From the NCBI GenBank assembly GCA_013339765.2, contig CM023454.1:144683211-144747210 (forward strand): 64,000 nucleotides of DNA, given 5' to 3'. The notes under the pieces are model-generated. The model did not search any database, had not been told where the DNA came from, and saw nothing but the letters and a program-made list of their open reading frames with translations. The stretch is from Haemaphysalis longicornis (Eukaryota > Arthropoda > Arachnida > Ixodida > Ixodidae). The position numbers and the translations under genes are program-made. Shown one piece after another: positions 57,310 through 64,000 of this stretch (position 1 is its first letter; every line of letters begins with the position of its first letter).

Positions 57310-57500
57310 TGTGGCATTAAAACCAAAGATCCCTCTGCGGCATCTTTCACTGGAGGAGCGCTTGACCACAAACTTTGAGAAGCTAGAAATGTGCTCCATG
57401 AGCCGCTCCAGCCAGCAGAAACGATGCAGGACACAAGTTGGTAGGCGGACCGTTTGGCATCCTGCGATTGTGAAGATATTTCTGTTTAGTAGATGCTCTT
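57310..57500. other. Candidate exon, strand undecided
   Basis: A G/C-richer island open on both strands. The plus frame gives SLEERLTTNFEKLEMCSMS and KRCRTQVGRRTVWHPAIVK. Minus frames are also open; one follows a fair acceptor (CTTCACAATCGCAG) and reads DAKRSAYQLVSCIVSAGW. Because several frames are open, coding cannot be shown. If on the minus strand in phase 0, it could be a further exon of the gene with exons at 60,287 and 61,766. Confidence 0.25.
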
Positions 57501-57805
57501 CTTTTGTACCACTGTTTATTTCACCTTTAACAAGCAGCTGAACTCCTTAACGTTCGCATAATAAATGCTGCACTGTGGAACAGTTAGCAGGTTACCCTCA
57601 ATTTTGCTTTTCTACAAATTAACACAATGTAGGTAATCTGCACACAACTACAATCACACTACAATTTTCGCCTACTTCACTGCTAACATCAGCATTTGAC
57701 TGCTCAAGCACAAATACAGGTTAGACATGTGAGCAATCTGCTAAACTTATCCCCACAAACTGAACAATCAAGCATCAGAAATCGGCAAGGAAGGAGGTGT
57801 CACCT

Positions 57806-58020
57806 TTAAATGGCACTTTTTTCGTTCAAAACATAAACAACACCTGGAAGCTTGAAGCGTGAGAGGGGGTCTTTCACGCTGACAATGTCAGAACATAGCT
57901 TGCTAGTGGGCACGAGCACGATGTGCACAATGTGTTTCCTGAAAATGCGTGCAAAAGCTTGATTGATGTGTAGGACGAGAATTGCAGCACGTTTTGACAC
58001 AGGCCTTGTGGACGTTTCAG
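57806..58020 (-). pseudogene. Penelope-like fragment, left arm of an inverted pair
   Basis: The minus strand reads SKRAAILVLHINQAFARIFRKH, then VPTSKLCSDIVSVKDPLSRFKLPGVVYVL. The plus-strand fragment at 58,101-58,600 reads QRAAITYVPHIGETLAHIFKK and LPTSKLRSDIVSAKDPLSRSKLPGIVYYI. Both are the linker running into the GIY strand of a Penelope endonuclease. This copy stops just after the GIY strand. Confidence 0.75.
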
Positions 58021-58069
58021 CCTGCTAATGTCAATGCGGATTCCTGCTAGTCGCCCTCTTCGCTTCTTT

Positions 58070-58100
58070 CTGAATATAATGCTTTAGGTATTATATTCAG
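58070..58100. repeat. Palindrome at the centre of the Penelope pair
   Basis: CTGAATATAAT (58,070-58,080) and ATTATATTCAG (58,090-58,100) are exact inverted copies around a 9-nt loop. It sits between the two outward-facing Penelope fragments. Confidence 0.9.
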
Positions 58101-58600
58101 GACAAGGACTGCATCACAACGTGCAGCAATTACCTACGTCCCACACATCGGTGAAACTCTCGCACACATTTTCAAGAAACGCAGTGCATACATCGTGCAT
58201 TTGCCCACTAGCAAGCTGCGTTCTGACATTGTCAGCGCGAAAGACCCCCTCTCACGCTCCAAGCTTCCGGGTATTGTTTATTATATTGCATGCGCTGAAT
58301 GAAAATCAGTGTACATTGGCGAAACGGGCAATCTGCACAGAAGATTAACGCAGCACTGGAACGAAGTGAACAAGGGCCATGCAAAAACACGTCCACTGGC
58401 AGAGCACCGTGAGAGGACGGGACACGTGGTCGACTGGAACAAGACAAAATTACTGACAACTGAGCGCAATCTATCTTCTCGATAACTGCACGAGTCCCTC
58501 ATCGTTCAGACGACGCCCAACATTATCAACATAATGGATGGCAATCTGCACCATATCTATGCAAACTCATTGCGCCGCGTAATGCCCAATATATAGCTTC
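58101..58600 (+). pseudogene. Penelope-like fragment with GIY-YIG endonuclease, right arm
   Basis: One frame runs 58,118-58,596 with two in-frame stops (after IACAE and after NLSSR). Order: linker (KLRSDIVSAKDPLS), GIVYYIACAE (GIY strand), KSVYIGETGNLHRRLTQH (YIG strand with the conserved Arg and His), PLAEHRERTGH, TTERNLSSR, then after the stop LHESLIVQTTPNIINIMDG, where E of HESL is the metal ligand. RT is missing. The domain is of the same type as at 43,769 but a different family: the Cys spacing differs and the ending lacks VS..SV.L. Inactive because of the stops. Confidence 0.8.
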
Positions 58601-58964
58601 GTGTTCCACGACACATGCTCACTGTGAACAAGCACCAAACCGTTAAATGGCTTTCTTGACTTGGTCAGTGACCTACGTTTCATCACTGCAGTAATGCTTT
58701 TACCTGCCTACACGGCATTCCGTCAAACACTGGACTACACCAAATGAGCCATTGCCGTTCTTAACCTGCACCAGAGTATATAACCTTTCACTACTGCTAT
58801 GAGATAGACCCATAAACGCACTTCAATATGGCCTTTATATTTAGCTCTTGAAAACATTATGTATAATTTCACCTTTATGTTGCACCTGCTACAGCAGCTG
58901 GTAATATACCACAAACATGAAAAAAAAAACAGTGGTTTAACACGCCAAAGCTACACTTGGGATA
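58601..58964. other. Penelope 3' flank or spacer
   Basis: No gene. It probably holds the 3' UTR of the Penelope fragment. Confidence 0.4.
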
Positions 58965-59145
58965 TGGGGAGCACTGTAGGGGAAGGCTTCGCATAATTTT
59001 GACCACCTGGGTATTTTTGTGCCCACCGAAATCTCAAAACACGGGCGTCTTTACGTGTTGCCTCCATCTGAAAAGCGGCCACACCAAGCGGTATCTAACC
59101 GACATTCGCCTCCACAGCACACCACCCTAGCCACTGCAGTGGGTT
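58965..59145 (-). mobile_element. tRNA-derived SINE, copy c
   Basis: The minus strand shows the head (TGGCTAGGGTGG as A box; a degenerate GGTTAGATACC in place of the B box), then AACACGTAAAGACGCCCGTGTTTTGAGAT and a CCCAGGTGGTCAAAATTAT line as in copies a and b. The tail is missing and the sequence is more divergent, so this is an older copy. Confidence 0.65.
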
Positions 59146-59159
59146 AAACATATGAAATA

Positions 59160-59960
59160 AAGCGAGTTTTGGAGTGCAAATGAAAATATTATTCACAGGT
59201 CTTATTTTCCCAATCGATCTAACTTTTGAAGTACACCATGCAATCCCCCCTCCCCTACCGGCCTACCAAAACAGCTTTGTCTTAAAAGGTAATCAGGCTG
59301 TTGTTAATGAAGTAAGTATTTACAATTCGAGACTTGCCACCGTTAAAGTCATGCACTTCGTTTTAGAGATAAGCGACATTAGCCATTTGCATTGATGGTA
59401 GTGGTTGAAAGAAATTGCGTGATAAATTACAACATCATCTGCATATAGACCTACATGGGAGGATATGCAACATGGAAGATAGACAGGACCAAGCAACCTG
59501 CCTGGGGGGACAACAAAGTGGCACGAGCAAAAGAAGTATATAGTTATTAGAAGTAAACTGCATTTGAGAAGAATGAAAATCTTTCGCTCAAGTGAGGACA
59601 TTATGGTGACGTTTTAGAAGTAGTCTGTGGTGTGCAATGCGATTGAATGCTTTAGAAAAATCGAGAAAAACTACCACAGTTTGTAAGCCTGCGTCAATGG
59701 ATCAATGTAGATCGTGAACAAATCCTGAAAGTTCTGTTTCTCAAGTAACCCGTGTGAAAACCGTGGTGATACTCGAATGTGATATTGTGATTTTATAAAT
59801 ACTTAGCGACCTGAGAGTGGATGAAATGTTTAATGGTGAAGTACCGTCTCCTGATTTAAAGATTGGTGCTACCTCGACTATCTTCCAACCATTGAGAATA
59901 GTACCTGTCATGAGAGACTGCGAAAAAAGTGCTGTCAGAATTCTAAAGACTGCGGGATGT
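59160..59960 (-). pseudogene. LINE reverse transcriptase fragment, CR1/Jockey type
   Basis: Minus-strand words in order: GWKIVEVAPILKSGDG near 59,900, VVVFLDFSKAFNRIAHHRLLLK near 59,650 (motif A; D intact), LLGPVYLP....SHVGLYADDVVIYHAIS at 59,420-59,510 (motif B remnant and YADD box), and KWLMSL.SKTKCMTL. Frames change between all of them. The copy is truncated at both ends and inactive. It resembles the 49.9-52.8 kb LINE but is in the opposite direction. Confidence 0.75.
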
Positions 59961-60286
59961 ACTTTTCGGTATAGTATGATTAATACCAGTATGATTAATA
60001 CCAGTATGATCTGAAGTAGACCAGTTTGTATTGCAAGTGCAAAACCATATCGAAAGATCCTAAATGTTTGCTTGGCTTGATTACATACGAATACTTGCTT
60101 CAGTCAGTTCAATTTCTCTTCTTGCCCTTTAGTCATCGGCCCCAGATTCTCTTCAATATCTCTGCTAAGCAATGACACGCTCCAAACGCACAGCACTGCT
60201 TCATGAAAATGTTTCAAATAATCAGAGGCCACAGCACTGCTAACAGGTATACATCATGGCAGATTCCACAACATGCAATAACTTAC
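59961..60286. other. Unassigned spacer
   Basis: A short TATGATTAATACCAG tandem repeat lies near 59,975-60,010. Nothing else is seen; it would be intron if the exon at 60,287 is real. Confidence 0.45.
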
Positions 60287-60571
60287 CTGAAAGTACATAA
60301 TCGCTGGGTGCACCGTTATGGCAGCAGTGCCTGGACCGATGTGTCGAGCAAATGCGCTGACTTCTGAACGGGTGGTCCAAGCGGCCAGATGATGGATGAA
60401 TGACCATTCCTGGCGGCAAAGCGTACGGGGCACCAACGAAAGGCCAGGCAGTACTTGGGTACAGCAGGTGCAGTGTCGGTTGGCCAAGGGAGGCCCTGGC
60501 AAAGCCTTTGAAACTGGACTGGAAGGCAGCTGACCCAGGACAGCCAGCAGCAGCACCTGCAGGTGCATAAT
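60287..60571 (-). CDS. Candidate internal exon of a host gene (95 codons)
   Basis: On the minus strand an acceptor (GAGCACACTTACAG) ends at 60,572 and a strong donor (TTTCAG|GTAAGT) begins at 60,286. The enclosed 285 bp are exactly 95 codons. In phase 0 the frame is open throughout and G/C-rich in third positions: it starts IMHLQVLLLAVLGQLPS, has four Cys in NRHCTCCTQ and CRQEW, then HHLAAWTTRSEVSAFARHIGPG, ending ITVHPAIMYFQ. Another frame (YAPAGAAAGCPGS...) is also open, so the frame is not certain. Phase 0 matches the end of the exon at 61,766-61,912. The leading hydrophobic run could be a membrane or signal-like segment. I do not recognise the protein. Confidence 0.4.
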
Positions 60572-61090
60572 CTGTAAGTGTGCTCACACTTGTTGAAATA
60601 CAAGAAGAGCACACACAAAGCACGAATGCTTATATCAAGTAGATTTTTAATCGTTTAAAGACAGTAACCTCTAACGCACTAATAAGAACATTCCCGGAAC
60701 ACCCCAAGTGAAATTTAGGTCACAGTAAGAATGTATTTATTAGACCCGCAGGTACTGTGAGTGGGGTATGCATGATATATGAAAAGCTCACTCCTAAGCT
60801 AATTTGCATGGAACGCATGCTAGCAGCTCATCTGTATCCCTTCCTTTCAATCGGAACTGGTGTGTGATAGTTCAGGCTCCTCCATTTCAATGTCTGACTT
60901 GTATCTGCACGTTCAATTCTCCAATATAAATCGAGATGAGTGAGTGCCTACAGCTTTTTTGTTAGTCTCTGTATGACCTGCGGTTTTGCGAAAATGAGAA
61001 CTTGCGAATTCGCTCAATTTTTTTCACTAATTTAAACAATACATATGCCTCTGATATCAAGCCCCAGACTTCCCGACAGCTACTCTGACG
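60572..61090. other. Spacer, possible intron
   Basis: No feature recognised. Confidence 0.45.
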
Positions 61091-61339
61091 GAATCGGCAG
61101 GCGCCTCGTAGGCGTTGTGAAATCTCCCCCACCACCCCGAGACAATGCTAACTCTCTCCGAGGCCACATGCGCGCATTTCACCTTCAATTTGCACGTATG
61201 TGAATTCTTCGCGGCCCGAAGACCTCGAGGCGTACGGTCGCCGGTCTCGCGAGCGCAATAGCTGCGAAGCGCACTGCACGGAATTCGTGGGGGGGGGGGG
61301 GAGATTTCACAACACCTACGAGACGCCAGCCAAGGAATC
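61091..61339. mobile_element. 249-bp inverted-repeat element
   Basis: Arms of about 45 bp (61,091-61,135 and 61,294-61,339) share CTCGTAGG.GTTGTGAAATCTCCCCC with few differences. The middle is GC-rich and non-coding. It looks like a MITE-type insert; no target duplication is obvious. It lies in the putative intron between the two candidate exons. Confidence 0.75.
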
Positions 61340-61765
61340 AAGTGTACGCTTTTTCACATGCACTTCCAGGGAACCTCCTGTTCATGTTATTTGTTGGTAT
61401 ACCGCGGGTATTCACGAGGAAGGACTAATCACAGCGTTGTGCCACTCACGCGAAATTGCGACAGCGATCTGCAACCGCAAAGGCACTGTTTGAGACACAT
61501 AAACAAACGCCCCGGTGTTAAAGAGCCTTGCGTGATGTGAAATTATTAGCAGCCGTGTACCACAGCGCGAGCATCGTAGCCAAGGTCTAGCTTCAGCGTA
61601 AATTGATGCTGACTTCTGCGGAAACGGTGGACTGGGCGCCACACAAGTATACTAACTCACGTAGGCTCTCAGAGCAAACGAGATGGGGGTCTAGCGAATT
61701 ACTGACCCATAAACACCAGAACTCGTTCCAACTAAATACAGAATAATAAAAAAATGCGTACTTAC
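61340..61765. other. Spacer, possible intron
   Basis: No feature recognised. Confidence 0.45.
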
Positions 61766-61912
61766 CCGAGCAAAAACGATGTTTCCAACGTACAATTCTC
61801 CTTCACTGTCGTCTTCATCTCGCGGACACACGAACACGCTTTGTTCTGATGCAATGTCATCCACTTTCGACGCACAGTATTTTATCCGGCGATGATCGTT
61901 CTTCCGGGGTCC
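61766..61912 (-). CDS. Candidate internal exon of a host gene (49 codons)
   Basis: On the minus strand an acceptor-like GAACATAG precedes GGACCC at 61,912 and a good donor (CTCGG|GTAAGT) begins at 61,765. The 147 bp are exactly 49 codons in phase 0: GPRKNDHRRIKYCASKVDD, then VFVCPRDEDDSEGELYVGN and IVFAR at the end. The mixed basic start, acidic DEDDSEGE and hydrophobic end look like a real protein, and other frames are closed by stops. There is no Met and a stop lies just upstream, so it can only be an internal exon. The acceptor is weak (few pyrimidines). Family unknown. Confidence 0.45.
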
Positions 61913-62411
61913 CTATGTTCAACACACGCGTAGTTTGGAACGGTAGACATCACCCATAAAGCTTTTATGACTATGATTTATGCTTGAAATAGATAAAACT
62001 GATCAAATCACGCCAGCAACAACTCGGCACAAAACGCCATAAAAAACACACAAAAAGGAGAGATAGTTGCCAGACTTCAAATGCAGCCCCTCTATGTTTG
62101 ACGAAAATTGTGTTAATGGTGGTAATTATCTTTCTGATTTCAAAGTCTGAAATGTGTTTATAACTTAAATTTAAGGTTTTTAAACACAAAAATTCAATAC
62201 TTATAAAGTAATTGACATATATACTGATATTGTAAACAGGTTTTGACGTTTGTTTTGGTTTTGTTTTCACGGCGGGCTTCTCAAGAGAGAAGGTGCGAGA
62301 AAACGAGCTACTTTGGGTTTAGGAAGAGAGCGGTAAATGTCGGCGTGATAGAAAGCAAGGAACAGGCGCTTACCCTGGTCGTAAAAATAAGAGCTAATAA
62401 AACCCTCACCT
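61913..62411. other. AT-rich spacer
   Basis: No gene is recognised. A 99-codon minus frame at 61,971-62,270 is AT-rich and motif-free. Confidence 0.45.
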
Positions 62412-62494
62412 AAAAAAAAACCAGGTTCGACGAGGAATCGAACCATTGACCTACAAAACAGTAAACGGACGCGCTAACACTCAGCTACCTCGGC
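62412..62494 (-). ncRNA. tRNA-like sequence with Pol III boxes and T9 terminator
   Basis: On the minus strand it starts GCCGAGG, has an A box (TAGCTGAGTGTTAG, RC of 62,474-62,487) with a pairing GCT...AGC D stem, a perfect B box (GGTTCGATTCC, RC of 62,434-62,444), and a T9 run (RC of 62,412-62,420), the usual Pol III stop. The acceptor could pair with CCTCGTC (one mismatch) only if the T stem is incomplete, and a competing hairpin GGTTCGA...TCGAACC exists. The anticodon stem is poor. A decayed tRNA gene or SINE head is likely. Its 5' end touches the A-rich tail of the LINE at 62,495. Confidence 0.55.
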
Positions 62495-64000
62495 TTTTTT
62501 TTATTTATTTATTATTACCGGTTTCAGACATCACAAAAACGTGCTAAAGATAAAAAAACGCTAGCTTTGCCTAAGCCAGCGTAATATGTCTAAAAACGGG
62601 GCATAGACAACACTTTCTCTACTTCCTGCCGCCACTGGGGCGTACAAGGTTGACCCTTCGACATTTCTACAATGCGATGAACACTTTCACAGAAAAACTG
62701 CCTCGCGGGCCCTCCATCAACGTCCGAGTAACGAGCTGCCAATCGAGACCTCCATATTCCGTGGAGGACCAGCAACATCAATAGGTCGCAAGGCACTCCA
62801 TTATCGTTCTCAACTGCCAGAAACCGTATTCCATGTGGATCCAAGGGGAGTTCCTTTTTTCAAAGTTCTCTGAAGAACATCCCACAGAAAGACCGCATCC
62901 CAACAGTCCAAAAATACATGTTCAACAGTTTCCGGCTTCTTGCATAGCCAGCAGTCTGCTCCCCAGGGCACGAACAAACCCTTCTCCAGCATCCACGTTT
63001 TAACCGGCAGCACACCAACATGAAGCTTAGAGAAAAACGTTTTAACACCCGGCAGAACAACCATTGCTTTTACACGTTTCAAAACATTTTGTCCTGGTTT
63101 CAGATTTCAACGAGATTTCAACGAGATCTTTGTACAACTTCTTCATCGACACTGAAGTCAAATACTCCATGGAAAAACGCGAACATACAAATTGTGTTGC
63201 CTGTACGACTTCCTTTAAATATCTGTGAAGTCCTCCGGTATAACACAAAGATGACGTAATAACAAACTGAGGCAGAAATCTACCTAACCTAACCTGAATT
63301 ACTGTGCGAAGTAGGGGGTCCTTCACTTCACGCAAAAAATAAAATCTATTGACTACTTGTCGCAGAAAAAGATGCGATAGTGACAAACCACCATCACGCA
63401 CACGCCTGAAAAGATTAGTTCTACTCGTCCGTTCCCAGGTCGAGCCCCAGATAAAAACAGCACATACACGATGTAACCTTTGCACATTTACCCGGGAACA
63501 ATGAATAACTTGCAAAACGTACCACAGTTTAGTGAGCAGAAACACATTACACACCGTCGCCCGTGCAAACACAGACAAAGTTTTACCCCTTCCCTCCCAC
63601 TTTTCCGCTTTCTCTCGCAACGCGGCTGTCTGGCTTCGCCAGTACGGCTCTCTGTCGCGGTAATTTTCCAGCGGGACACCTAGATACTTGGCAGGCGTAA
63701 CTTGCCAGCTGACACCTTCAAACACACTATGTGTCCAGTCCCAGCACCCGTGCCAGAACCCCACAAACTTTTTCCAATTTACGGAACTTATTCACAAAAG
63801 GAATTAAGTATTTTAATGGCGCCACTGATACTTTCTCTATCACGGCACAAAAAAGCAATGTCGTCCGCATAGGCAAGTACACGGACCTCACATGCCTGCA
63901 ACCGAAAGTCATGAATACTGTTGTTGTTATGTACGCTTGCGCAGAGGACTTCAATGTATAAACAAAAAAGTAAAGGCGAAAGCGGGCACCCTTGGCGAAC
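62495..64000 (-). pseudogene. 3' half of an L1/Tx1-like LINE (RT to zinc-finger tail)
   Basis: Minus strand, open at the window edge. It begins in RT: GCPLSPLLF (motif B), then VLAYADDIAFLC (motif C, YADD) near 63,860, broken by a shift. The frame 63,042-63,764 (240 codons) carries WQVTPAKYLGVPLENY (motif E), WEGRGKTLSVFARATVCN, LTKLWYVL and the thumb/connection with VFIWGSTWERTSR and DGGLSLSHL. After a shift caused near 63,100 by an 11-bp duplication, VLPGVKTFFSKLHVGVLPVKTW leads to the zinc-binding box CWLCKKPETVEHVFLDC. A last shift near 62,840 gives the C-terminus, ending at 62,590. The 3' UTR ends in TAATAATAAATAAATAAAA. The RT plus C-x2-C...H-x4-C tail suits L1/Tx1 relatives; the clade is not certain. 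Confidence 0.75.

Noticed and set aside
1..64000. Prokaryotic, phage or CRISPR content
   Set aside because: No runs of long same-strand genes, no ribosome-binding pattern and no regularly spaced repeats with unique spacers; all coding is eukaryotic transposon type or exon-like.

Overview
The window reads as repeat-rich nuclear DNA of an arthropod, most likely a hard (ixodid) tick. This rests on the mix of repeats: RTE, CR1/L2-like, I-clade and L1/Tx1-like non-LTR retrotransposons, Penelope-like elements with GIY-YIG endonucleases, a BEL/Pao element, tRNA-derived SINEs ending in (ATCA)n/(ATTG)n, and many short inverted-repeat elements. Coding is broken by frameshifts and stops, and the few plausible host exons are short and flanked by splice-like sites. 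There is no operon, ribosome-binding-site, CRISPR or phage signal. The genus cannot be fixed from the sequence alone.

Layout. 0-7.5 kb: an RTE tail, a decayed CR1/L2-type LINE (+) and a decayed RTE element (-) lying tail to tail. 7.5-15.2 kb: mostly unassigned AT-rich DNA with one candidate terminal exon (9,267-9,400, -). 15.25-16.24 kb: a non-autonomous DNA transposon with perfect 39-bp terminal inverted repeats and an 8-bp target duplication. 20.9-23.0 kb: a BEL/Pao LTR element (-) that keeps two short LTRs, a primer-binding site and gag but has lost pol. 23.3-28.9 kb: a nearly full-length I-clade LINE (-) with ORF1 (three zinc knuckles) and ORF2 (endonuclease, reverse transcriptase, RNase H), broken at several places. 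30.6-32.2 kb: a SINE followed by the RNase H end of another I-clade LINE (+). 35.1 kb: a SINE with a clear 14-bp target-site duplication. 39.9-45 kb: a nest of I-clade pieces, two Penelope pieces, a tRNA-like SINE head, a 40-bp-arm foldback, and a small element encoding a short basic protein. 45.5-53.2 kb: two direct copies of a ~380-bp repeat around a foldback, a gag-like remnant and a CR1/Jockey-type LINE (+). 53.9 kb: an array of hairpin repeats. 57.8-58.6 kb: two Penelope fragments head to head. 59-60 kb: a SINE and a LINE RT fragment. 60.29-61.91 kb: two candidate host exons (-), both phase 0. 62.4-64 kb: the 3' half of an L1/Tx1-like LINE (-) whose A-rich tail abuts a tRNA-like sequence.

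These sequences do not form a pathway. They record successive insertions: LINE enzymes supply the machinery that moves the SINEs, while the TIR and foldback elements depend on transposases not encoded here. The most unusual items are the gag-only BEL derivative, the LINE-tRNA-like junction, the head-to-head Penelope pair, the shared ~50-bp element end found with both a basic-protein ORF and a foldback, and the AGGGTGCT hairpin array. All protein assignments were made by reading motifs by eye; no database search was run.
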